From positions 248,001 to 312,000 of the forward strand of contig JASSKH010000009.1 in assembly GCA_031763025.1 (NCBI GenBank): a DNA stretch of 64,000 nucleotides. The letters are read 5' to 3'. A model generated the notes under the pieces. That model ran no database searches and had not been told where the DNA came from. It worked only from the letters and a program-made list of their open reading frames with translations. The position numbers and the translations under genes are program-made. This document shows, one piece after another, positions 20,771-30,507 of the stretch. This DNA is from Macrocystis pyrifera. Lineage: Eukaryota; Sar; Phaeophyceae; Laminariales; Laminariaceae. The first letter of the stretch is position 1. The number at the start of each line of letters is the position of its first letter.

Positions 20771-20985
20771 TGTTGTAACATCGCGTCGTACGTTAATTCG
20801 TACTGGTATATAGTTTGGGATCAATGAGGCCTCCTGCTGCGACCAGCGGGAGACTCTCACCAAGGGTTACTACTCCCGCGTTGGTTGTCTGGCAATCAAC
20901 GCGGCACCTCGTCGCAGAGAGTAGGTACCCCGGGAAAATAAACACTATCAAAACTGATGTCGTTGTCGACGGTACACCTCGCTAC
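20771..20985 (+). mobile_element. LTR-like sequence beginning TGTTGTAACATCGCG
   Basis: Begins TGTTGTAACATCGCGTCGTA directly after the gag. The first 60 bases recur at 21167-21226 with a 10-base deletion. The later part contains an AATAAA (20937). Neither the end nor a matching 5-prime copy was found, so this is a tentative LTR. Confidence 0.45.
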
Positions 20986-21007
20986 CAATGATGGGCGGGC
21001 GGGATGG

Positions 21008-21167
21008 TCTGTTTTTTCCTAGCCTCTTTCTACCTTGTCGTGCTGTTGTAGAGCTGCGATATCGCTCACGGAGTGATACTGAATCACTGCCTCCCCATAC
21101 AACAAGGAGGCTTTCCCGAAAAGGGATCCACCGTGCTGGCGTCCCCTCTGTTCTGGTCCAGATTACT
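21008..21167 (+). repeat. 160-bp dispersed repeat, copy 1
   Basis: TCTGTTTTTTCCTAGCCTC ... GGTCCAGATTACT is about 93 percent identical to 22398-22557. It is followed directly by the second TGTTGTAAC fragment, as if that fragment had inserted at its end. Confidence 0.9.
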
Positions 21168-21226
21168 GTTGTAACATCGCGTCGTACGTTAATTCGTATA
21201 TAGTTTGGGATCAATGAGGCCTCTCT
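21167..21226 (+). repeat. Truncated copy of the TGTTGTAAC LTR-like end
   Basis: Matches 20771-20830 except for a 10-base gap. It starts exactly where the 160-bp repeat ends. Confidence 0.8.
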
Positions 21227-21239
21227 CTGCTGCCGCATG

Positions 21240-22397
21240 AGATCACACCCATACTTGTTGACCCTTCTCTTATCTTAATGTCGTCGCTCGTTTGATGCGT
21301 ATCCTTTTTGCGGGTGCCTTCTATTCCTTATTGTCTCCAAACTTGTAGCCTAGTTGATTAGGGGTTCTGCTACCGTTGGTTGTCTCGTGGGAACGTCGTG
21401 TACGATTTTCCAGACCCCTCCGACGGTGATACGCGCTGAGGTATGCGATCGCGGTGTGATGCACCCGGACCGCGTTTACCTGGTTGTCGGCACGCAGTGT
21501 TGTAGCGTGTATCCGTGCGGTTCTTCCGGAACTAATATACGCTTATGTCGTGCTTGAGGGGCGACAAAGGCGGAGCGTTTATGTAGGTGGTCTCCCACAC
21601 TATATTTTCTCAGATACCGCAGCCCGCCCCCCACCGTAGTTACCATACGCTTTCGTCTAATGAAGCACACATAGCGTCTGCCACAGTCGGCATGTTTTCT
21701 ACGTTTCGCTTGGTCCTCGCCCCCTCATCCCATTCGTTCCTCGACTTTCAGATTTGGGCAAATGGGAACGAGAAACCTACTTCTCGGTGCCTCCGTGATA
21801 CGGTCACGAGCCATACGCTGGCAGATCCTACCACGCTTGATACGGCACGATGTACAATTATGTTTGTTGTAGCAAGCAATTACAGGCACCTGAGATACGG
21901 TGCACCACTCACTACCGTGGATTGCGATGTACTTGAAGCTAACGTAGGTTCGATGCGACTGTGACCAGACGCACCCGCCGAGAGACATGGCGGACGTAAG
22001 GGCAATCAATTGCAACGACGCTTCGGATTGACGGTCTATGAGTATCAGTAGTATGATATATATACATGTATTTATATTCCGTACAGTTTCTACCACGCGG
22101 GTACAGACGTGAAACAGTTGTCGATTGTATGTGATATAGACTTGATCGGTCAAAATAAGTGTCACGGATGCAAAATATACTGGTTCGTGCGCTCGCTGTT
22201 TTTCTGTGCGTGTGTCAACGTGTTCGCGTATGCGCTCCTTCTGGCGCGGGCCGATGTTCTTGTCGTACTCCACAGTCAGCATTACATGGGACAGGTCCGG
22301 ATTTCAGGTCCTCCTTTCTTTGCATTTCAGCCAGTTCCGCACCCGACGAAAACGGAGCGGGGCGGCCGCCGCAGCGATCGCTGCATTCGTCATAAGC
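21240..22397. other. Repeat-poor intergenic stretch
   Basis: No gene recognised on either strand. The longest frames have no domain, and their composition changes as in non-coding DNA. Confidence 0.5.
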
Positions 22398-22557
22398 TCT
22401 GTTTTTTCCTAGCCTCTTTCTGCTTTGTCGTGCTGTTGTAGAGCTGCGATATCGCTCACGGAGTGATACTCAATCACTGTCTCCCCATACATCAAGGAGG
22501 CTTTCCCGAAAAGGGAGCCACTCTGCTGGCGTCCCCTCTTTTCTGGTCCAGATTACT
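22398..22557 (+). repeat. 160-bp dispersed repeat, copy 2
   Basis: Direct repeat of 21008-21167; it contains GGAGGCTTTCCCGAAAAGGG and ends GGTCCAGATTACT. Here it continues into unrelated sequence. Confidence 0.9.
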
Positions 22558-22707
22558 ATGGTGCAGACAGCCTATGTGCTGAAACTCGCATCGTGACACG
22601 CAGACGACCCTAGGTACACCTGTGCTCTAACTGGAGGCTGCACCGTTTTCATCAGTCCCAGACAATAAACAAGGCAGATGCAAATAGACCGCTACATCAC
22701 ATCCCAC

Positions 22708-24616
22708 CTCCATTGTCAGCAACAGCGACGTTGTCGAAGGTCGTGAATCCACCCATCTTGAGGTTGAATCATCGTGCAAGTACACGGCACCTGCTACCGA
22801 AGAATAGGCGGACATTGGACCAAGACCATTACCGTAAGAAACCGCCAAGTCCTGTGTGCGATACAGCAGTGATAGCGCTCGGGGGGCGATGTAGACTGAG
22901 AGGAGTGGGGGAGCGTGCGCGTATGCGGTGCCACAAGTCGTAGACTGACAAGAACGTTTGGCGTATGGGGCCATCCTGGGATATTATATGAATAACTTTA
23001 GTACCGATATATGTGGGCATGTTTGCGACATACACAGTAGACCTGCTGGGAACGACACCATGTACTGTAGTGATATTCTGTATTTTCTACCTGGGTGTCT
23101 ACGTCCTCACCTGTCTAGTCGGGCGTGCAACGATACCGGCGTCGGTCTCCTGCCAAGATCAAGGGTATAGGTGCGGAAGTGTGGGTATCGGCTTCTTTGC
23201 AATCCCATAAACTGTCATGGGCATCGCCCAGCTCACCTCCATCATCAGCAGCAATATTGGAGATAGATATGGTGTTGCCCGATGCAGTGAAAGTCGAGTT
23301 GTCCATAATATAGACTACACCTTCAGAACGTGTCGGCAGAGTTCGGGAGGAGACGGGGGTTAGGACGAGAGATGAGGCGCAGCGCTTGGGTTCGATACGT
23401 ATCGGTGTAATCCAATCTGCGCAATGCGACTGTGATGCTATGTTTTGGTTTTTTGCTTCAAAATAGCGGCAACTGCAGCATCTTCAAACAAGTAATATTC
23501 TACGTGGCAAATATCGACGTCGCGAGAGAATTTTCATACCTCCGTCCAACCTTTTATTATATGGTATCACGTAGGGAACAGCAGGTCAAGCCTTGCCCTG
23601 CCCTACAATCGGTGTAATGCAATCAGAAACAAACTCCACAACTCCCAAGAATGCATTTTTGTACTTTGCGGTGAAAAGTGTACCCAGCGTGCAAGCCCTC
23701 GACGGAAACCAAAGCAAATAAGACCGCTATGGAACGAAAACGTTACATCACAGTGTAGTTTGTAAATGGTGCCTTCTCTGACTACACCTGACGACCTCAC
23801 AACAACAGCACGATCGACCAAAGAAGCCCAAGGTTTAACCTGAGACAGAAGTAGTGATAGTGGTAGAGCGGTGGGTGCGGGGGACAAGGTGGCTCACCTC
23901 CTTCGTATCTGTCCTCGTCACTCGGATAGTCGCCATCGAATTTGTCTGTGACGTTCGGAGTGACCAGATCCGAGACATGAAAGCCAGCCAAGTCGTTGAT
24001 GAAGGTCGTTGTGCCACGAACTTCAAACTTTGAACTTGGATTGACATAGGCAGCACCTGCAAGAAACGCGGAAAGCATCGTGAACGGTCATTAATGTGAG
24101 CGAGCTTCGAGAAGACCCCAATGTGGAACATAACACTGCAGAAATACGCGCTCTTACGCTCAGTTCACCTCCGTCGAATCGTGCGGTGTTGTCCGTAAAT
24201 GTGCAGTCCGCAGCCGCGACCAAGGACCTATTGCCGACGTATACTCCAGTGTCGTTGGTTGAATTCTCGTTCATGAGGCAGACGCCGATAAAGTGCAGCG
24301 AACCTGAGAAAAGCCTTGACGTCCCAGTCCCTTCGGCCACCGCATTGTTTGTTCCCGTAGCGTTCAAGACGCTGCCGTTCCCAACAGTACCCGTGTCACT
24401 CAGGGCAATGCTTCCGACCCACTGCACGAGGAAGCGTCCCCCAGGGCAATCTTGGAGTTCGTGCTGAAGATCTGACACACCAGCTGTGGTGGCAACGAGC
24501 ACGATCGATGTTAATGGACAGCACAGTCCTGTCCGTCGCAATATACAGTCTTGAAAAGTCACTCCAGCCCACCAAAATGGCAGGTGTGACTTCCTGCGTG
24601 CGGCGGGCCCGCCCAA
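22708..24616 (-). pseudogene. Beta-helix (Pmp-like repeat) protein gene, decaying
   Basis: Exons on the minus strand: about 24616-24169, 24056-23898, 23772-about 23690, 23320-23237 and 22790-22708. The first contains ILRRTGLCCPLTSIVLV, FLVQWVGSIALSDTG and CTFTDNTARFDGG. The others follow the pattern of GG, a hydrophobic strand, F-x-x-N and GG (AAYVNPSSKFEVRGTTTF; VVYIMDNSTFTASGN; AVYLHDDS). This fits extracellular parallel beta-helix proteins with chlamydial-Pmp-like repeats. Introns are phase 1 and split a Gly codon of the GG pair; exons 24056-23898 (159 bp) and 23320-23237 (84 bp) are whole numbers of codons. The last exon is 83 bp and needs a one-base shift to reach MGGFTTFDNVAVADNGGG. No start, signal peptide or stop is certain. 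Function unknown (probably cell-surface). Confidence 0.5.
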
Positions 24617-24934
24617 ACACCTGCGAGAGCAAACCTCCAGTCGCGGGAATCAGTAAAAGCGACGACGTCACCCCAGATACAGCGTTTCCTCGGCCAAAAG
24701 TACATTCGACTACAGGATCGAAAGTAGGGTGAACCACTTTGGGCAAACAAACACACGACTAGGAGATGGTAAGCATATAAAGAAAGAGCCACGTGTTGAT
24801 CGGGGGCTTGATCAACCCCGGACGACGTTACTGATGGGAGTTGGCATTGAGCCCTAAGGTACTTATTTTGGTTCGTTTATCAAGGGATGAACCACGGAGC
24901 CACGCAGCCAGCTCAGACTGAGTGACCCAGTGGT

Positions 24935-25285
24935 TCATCCTTTATAGACGAACAATAGGGGCTCACAACGCGTGAGAGAGGTACGCCGGAGAGCAACTCG
25001 CTCTCGGTACAACCGAGGCGATGTGAGGGCGGTCGTTCTGCGACGGGCGCGGGGCTCCCTGGGCGATATAGACCGCGTCGTCGTGAGAGGTGGTCTTGTG
25101 TACAGATTACCGCTTGTGATCAGCTGCATCTTTGGATCCTGCCTTGATGTTGGAAGATACCTTGTTTTCTTCTTGCCGTGGGCGCCAGTAGATTTGCGGT
25201 TGTTGCTGTCCTTGTCCTTGCAGCTCCGCACATAGTACCCCTTCTCGCAACAGCTATAGCAGGTCGATGCTGCTCCTGCTGCCAT
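24935..25285 (-). pseudogene. Fragment with degenerate zinc knuckle (retroelement gag-like)
   Basis: A minus-strand frame starts at 25285 with STCYSCCEKGYYVRSCKD, i.e. C-x2-C-x4-Y-x4-C, where Tyr replaces the usual His of a CCHC knuckle. A basic stretch (GAHGKKKTRYLP) follows. No capsid, integrase or RT is nearby. Most likely a relic of an LTR retrotransposon gag; a cellular CCHC protein is less likely. Confidence 0.4.
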
Positions 25286-25299
25286 GGCAATGCCACGAC

Positions 25300-26230
25300 C
25301 ACTGGTCGACCCCTTCGTTCCTTCATTACATTACATGACACAGGTTGTCAAGGTACACGTGACGCATCGTACTTTGCATCCGATTGGTGCCGAAGGTGGG
25401 ATCGTGGTCATCGTCAGTTTGAGGTCCTTGTATTATCCCGTAAATATTTTGACACTGTTGATGCTGCCTGAGTGGTCTAGCAGGTCGTGCTATGTGATCA
25501 ACAAAAAATGTTTTAGAGTTCGTGGGATCTCGTCGACTTAGCAACAGTGATTTCCGGGGCCCTCCCCTCGCCCAAAGCTACAGTACTGGTGGCACTATCA
25601 TAATAATTTGTATTGTTTCCAGCGCGCACGTTATTGTGCTCAGGAACACGACCGCGTACTATACATCGTAAATTGAGAAGTCCCATGCTGGGTAGCCTGG
25701 TAGTGGAATATTGAGATATCGGGATATTATGTAAGCCTCCTGATGTCGTTGTGTAGCGTGAGAACAATACAGGATAACAAATTTGTGTTACTATCTAGAG
25801 TCGCCATCGCGTTCCCGTGCCAGCTGCGTCGATACCTTCAGAGATCAATCAACAGACACAAATGTCCTTGAATCTACAGTGGGAAACAGGTCCCCCCACC
25901 TTCTCGAGCTCAAACCGCGTGAGGATTTCTCTATGAAACTGTTGCAAGAACCTTGACCGATGTTCATGCTCATGTTGACGAGCTTGTCCATGGTGGCGCG
26001 GACGACTTCAGCAGTGACCTTGATGTAGTTGGCCACCAGCGCCTGTAGAGCTTTCTGCCCATCCCGGTGACTCCACTCTCGTTGTCATACTTGAGAACGA
26101 GAAACGATGCTGGCTTCTCCGTGGCTACATGCATAATTTCGTGGAGATCTTCATTCGCCCTGTCGAATTCGGCAACTGTCTTGTCGAGAGAATCCTGAGC
26201 TCCATGCTCACCGGCAAGTGCAGGGGAGAA
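25300..26230. other. Intergenic
   Basis: No gene recognised. The short frames on both strands show no domain. Confidence 0.4.
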
Positions 26231-26284
26231 TCTGTGCCGGATTTACGCACCAAACCGGTCTTGAAAGCACCAAGCTGCCTTGAA

Positions 26285-26800
26285 CACAACGCACAAGGCA
26301 AGACAAGCCCCACTCGCTTGGCACGGTGGCGGCATGAGTAGTAGTACAAACACGACGCTATGAGTGTTCCACAGTGGCAGGCTCGGTGGCTTTAGAATTC
26401 GTCAGCGGTGTGACGTGGCCTCTCGTGAAACAACCGTCTCTTGTGCCCAACAGCACAGCAAATCTGCAGAGCTCGAAGCATCATTTTCCAAACTACTGAA
26501 GCTGTCCAGAGCACAATACACAAGACATAACTAGCCCTATCGGTCTGGTGCGGTGGTAACATGAGCAGTAGAAACACGACGCTCCTGTGGTTCAGCAGTG
26601 GCAGGCCCAATACCTTCTGCAACCGTCACCGGTGTGAGTTGGCCTCCCAAGGAGTAACCATCTCTCCTGCCCCACGGAACAGCAACTCCGCAGAGAGAGG
26701 CTGAAGCAGAATTTCATAACCGCCGAGCTGTCCAAGACACAACACACAAGACGAAACAAGCCCTACCTGCTTGCTTCGGCGACAACATGAGTATCGGGGC
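26285..26800 (+). repeat. About 230-bp tandem repeat, 2-3 diverged units
   Basis: The block ACACAAGAC-AAACAAGCCCTA...GGTGGTAACATGAG recurs near 26290, 26518 and 26748. The intervening blocks (GCAGTGGCAGGC, GGTGTGA-TTGGCCTC, GAGCTGTCCA) repeat at the same spacing. Confidence 0.75.
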
Positions 26801-27084
26801 CAAAGTACTGGTGGTATTCGTTTGCGCTGTCTGCCATTGTGGTCACTGTCACTGTCGCTGTGATGTGAACAATAAAACTAAAGGAAAGTCCTGTGGCCGG
26901 AGTACTCCGAGTGTAAAATCAGCAGCCTCGCCAAACAGCTGCCCCGTAACATATGTGTGTGCGTACTACGTACTGCAAAAGCCTTACAGCTATTATTACC
27001 TGACCCATTTGGGACTCCTAGATAGGGGGGGGGGAAAGACAAGTTTTTAGGGTTATCAACTGTATACAGGAAGCGTGAGTTGTT

Positions 27085-27620
27085 CTCCCGCTTTCTCCCG
27101 CCATAGCCACCTTCACGATGATAACAATACGTGACCGTACAGAACTTTGGAAACCTTCGCAGACCAACAGACCGCGGCCTCTGTCCGCACAGTATTCTCT
27201 CAAATGGCGGAGATTTTTCTCCCGCCGTAGCCACCTGGGGATACCACAGAACTGGGGATACCTCCGTAGCCCGACAGACCCCGGGCTCTGTAAGCACAGC
27301 AGCTTCTCATCATGCCGAGTACTTTCTCGTACAATAGAGATTTTTTCTCCCGTTTTCTTCGAGACACCTTAACGACAATACTACGCTATCGTACAGAACT
27401 GGGGATACTTTCGCAGACCGGAGGACCCCGGCCTCTGTACGTACAGTATTTTCTCATAGGGTGGAGAGTTTTTCTCTCGCCATAGCCACCGGGGGGTGCC
27501 TTCGCACCCTGGTCTCTATACGCGCGGTATTTTCTCATACGGTAAGGTTTTTTCTCCCGCTATATGCGCAGTATTTTCTCATACGGTGAGGTTTTCTCTC
27601 CCGCTACACACAGCACTTCT
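27085..27620 (+). repeat. Diverged tandem repeat with TTCTCATACGGT / CTCCCGC core
   Basis: Units of roughly 110-120 bp, later shrinking to about 45 bp. They share GTACAGAACTGGGGATAC, CAGACCCCGGCCTCTGTA, CAGTATTTTCTCATACGGT and TTTTTCTCCCGC. I count five to six units; the last three retain only the CAGTATTTTCTCATACGGT part. Confidence 0.75.
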
Positions 27621-27792
27621 ATCTTACGAACGATAGATTCCTTCATATCGATAGGTGGAAGCACGACCGCTCGTTGCGCCTCTATCTCGATAGCTTCACT
27701 GACGCTTGACCGTAAAGGTCAGGCTCCTGTACACACAGCACGATTCGACTCTTCATGTTATAAGGATTACCCGAGGTAATCGATCGATCTTT

Positions 27793-27876
27793 TGCCCCTA
27801 TAGCTCAGTAGGTAACACATTCACATTTGGCGCCGTCGAGGACACGGGTTGGAATCTCACTTCGAACGTTTCTTTT
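27793..27876 (+). repeat. tRNA-like / SINE-like repeat, copy 1
   Basis: CCCCTATAGCTCAGTAGGTA contains a perfect Pol III A-box-like TAGCTCAGTAGG, followed 45 bases later by GGGTTGGAATCTC (near the B-box GGTTCGAATCC) and a run of T. The arms do not fold into a complete tRNA. The same flank GATCGATCTTTT precedes copy 2. Confidence 0.55.
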
Positions 27877-28045
27877 TTTTAAACGCTTGCGCGTGCACCC
27901 CCAAAAGCATATCTCCCTGGTTCCCAAAGTAGTGAAACGAAGCGGGTAGGTCAGCGTACGGCCGTATACTGTACCGATGCCCCAGAGATCCCGGTGTTCA
28001 GAAGGGGGGCGGTGTTAATAGGATTTCCCTGGGCTGGGTAGTCGA

Positions 28046-28130
28046 TCGATCTTTTACCCCTATAGTTCAGTAGGTTATACCTTCACATTCACTCTTCCGT
28101 TGATTCCAATCGGACACACCCGTTTCTTCC
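28046..28130 (+). repeat. tRNA-like / SINE-like repeat, copy 2
   Basis: GTCGATCGATCTTTTACCCC then TATAGTTCAGTAGG matches copy 1 in the flank and A-box half. The B-box half has decayed (GTTGATTCCAATC). Confidence 0.5.
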
Positions 28131-29900
28131 GCTATACATATACTTACTTGTACGATTGTAATACCCCATCAGTTAGATTGGTGCTATTGTTGTTATTGTC
28201 GCTATTTATTATTCGATAGCGTTGAAATATCATACGCCCGTTCATGATCGACTCTGTTGGAACCAAAGATGTCGGGTAAAACACCCCTTGACAGACAGCT
28301 ACTTTGTCTTGACATGCCTTGACTGGCACAAAAATACTACCTGGTAGGTTTTAGCGTGGAACACTCATCATGTCAGAATACAGCAGTGTTGCTGCTGTTG
28401 TTGTATTTTTTTTGTTGTTGTCGTTGTTGTTTGTGTGGTGTAATTTGGTATTACACCCGTTTGATCGATTCCCCTGTTGGCGTTGACACGTTGGTACTGC
28501 AGACTGACACTGACACTGGAAAAAAATTGGACACTGGCGATATCCCCTGTTGACACGTTGGTCTGGCACTGGAAAAAACGTAAAACACTGAAGTGCTGTG
28601 CGTGCGGTCTTGGAGGCATATCGTTTACCTGGTATTTTTTTCCGAGTTCATAACACCATAGTTGTTGAAAATTGTGGGCTCCGATTTGTTGAATTTATTT
28701 ATTTATTTTTCATCTTCCGGCGGATTGGTAAAGATGAAGCTTAAGCTCACCACACTTCCACGTTCCAATTTCGTGTGTATTGGAGTGTTATGTACACGCT
28801 CTTGGAAACATGTCGTTAATATTTCCGAAAAATTGTAGTTTATGACTGCTATGAGCTTCGGGCAGTGTCGGTGCGTGGGTAATATTTCCATATGCGTTGA
28901 GTGTCGTGGGCTTTGATCTTCGAGCAGCGTTGGCTTCGCGGAAGATTGGACAAGTTATGACGTTCGTTGACGACGTGGACACTGGCAATGCGTTTTGGCC
29001 TGTCGTGTGCTCTTGGAGGTGTCGTTAGTATTTCCGAGTGATCACTGAGGTACATGGTGTGTGGAATATATTGGGGATTTGTTAGAGTGTGGGCTTGTGG
29101 CGGTTGGGACACACAACGTGTTATATTTTAGCTTAATTTAACTAACTTTTTTTTGGCGCGCTGTCTTCTTGAAGGCATCGCGTTCTTCCATGTCATATTT
29201 GTTCACGGTTTTGCGCGCTATTTTCCGTCGTTTGTCGGTCGAACCAGTGAATTACAGTCTTAACGCGTTGATATAAGTGCTAACGCTTCCCGTACGGCGC
29301 TATCAGCTACCAGCCGCTACCATCGCTGTAAAGGCCTTAGCTTCGTTTCAATGATGCGGGCGGCGTCAGCCGCAGAACCTTGTATATATATAAGTATATG
29401 ATCAATCACAGGCAACCTCAACCCTTCTAGCAAGAGCCTAACCGCGTAGCGGAGATCTCCAGCATTGTACTGGAGTTTCCCCGGACACAAATGTTGTCGG
29501 CTCGGCGGCTCGCCCTCGCTTTCTCGACCTCTTTCTTGGTGGGTCGCGGAACCCGGCCTCCGCCGCGCCCTCTCCACCGCGGGCGGTCGGAGGCGGCCCC
29601 GAGACTGCCGAGCGCGGCCGCGTCGAACTTTGCTCTCTGTGGTAGATTGAGGGGAGAAGGGTCGGTAATACTTTCAGCTGTTGGAGACTGACAGTATTAT
29701 TCGGCGAAAATACCTTGAAAGCTCTGCTTCGTTGTAGATCGTGGTATAATTACAGGAGCAGTACCGAGTGCATCATAGTCTACGATTCGTAGGGCTTGGT
29801 GTTTAGCCCTGGCTTTGTCGCCGGCGGCTCACGCTCCCCGATATACCTTCACGCCTTCTCCCCCCGCGGGGTCCACCACCTAATTTCTCTTTTATATTTA
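28130..29900. other. Intergenic, no gene recognised
   Basis: AT-rich. It contains a TGTTGTTGT-rich stretch (28387-28435) and a TATATATATAAGTATA box near 29382. A GC-rich block at 29480-29650 (Arg/Ala/Pro frames) has no recognisable domain. An old solo LTR around 29270-29870 is possible but unproven. Confidence 0.4.
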
Positions 29901-29901
29901 C

Positions 29902-30167
29902 TTCCATGGAAGTGAAACTTGCTCCCATGGAAGTAAATGTACTTCCATGGAAACTTAAATTTTACAACCCCCCTGAATTTTTTTTTCCATGGAAGATTTT
30001 TGGGAGTTGTTTTACTTCTATGGCACTAAACAATTTGCCTCCACTAAATTTCCTGGAAACTTCTACTGTGGGTGGAAGTGGGGTGGAAGCTGATATTGAC
30101 TTCGACAGGAGGAGTCCACCGGCTTCCATTGGCGTCATTAGTTCCATGGAAATAAATGTGGAAGAAA
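29902..30167. repeat. TTCCATGGAA palindrome array, left part
   Basis: Exact TTCCATGGAA at 29902, 29943, 29986 and 30142, with near copies (GCTCCCATGGAAGTA, TTCTATGGC, GCTTCCATTGG) between them. The full consensus is the 14-base palindrome ACTTCCATGGAAGT. The array is interrupted by the retrotransposon at 30168 and resumes at 37142. Confidence 0.9.
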
Positions 30168-30172
30168 CGTTT
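30168..30172 (+). repeat. Target-site duplication CGTTT (left)
   Basis: CGTTT directly before the 5-prime LTR; the same five bases follow the 3-prime LTR at 37137-37141. Confidence 0.85.
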
Positions 30173-30459
30173 TGTGGCATTAGCTCGTACCAAAGTCTGA
30201 TTGGACTGACAGTGTGATTTATGTACCTGCAAATTGACCGACGGAAATATGCGGTGAGTTTTATGTTTTCTCGAATGGGTTGCATAAAAATATACTTGGA
30301 TGGTTTTCTGGGGTCACGGGGGAGAGGGATGAGAGGCCCCTTGACGTCATAACTCGTCGACAACTTTAATTGAGACTTTACAACACCATATCTTCTTTTG
30401 CTTCCACGCCTCATGGCAAGGTTGAGCGGCGCATAACCGGCGCACGAGTTGTCTGCTTA
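30173..30459 (+). repeat. 5-prime LTR
   Basis: TGTGGCATTAGCTCGTACC ... GTTGTCTGCTTA; begins TG and ends TA. Shares GGTTTTCTGGGGTCACG and AACTCGTCGACAACTTT with the 3-prime LTR. Confidence 0.9.
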
Positions 30460-30507
30460 CGCTTGCGTAGACTTGTAAGTCACGGTGGCTCGTACGCAGG
30501 GTGTGCC

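Noticed and set aside
27060..27620. Regular spaced repeats considered as a CRISPR array
   Set aside because: Units are long, diverged and without unique spacers, in a eukaryotic nuclear context; ordinary tandem repeats.
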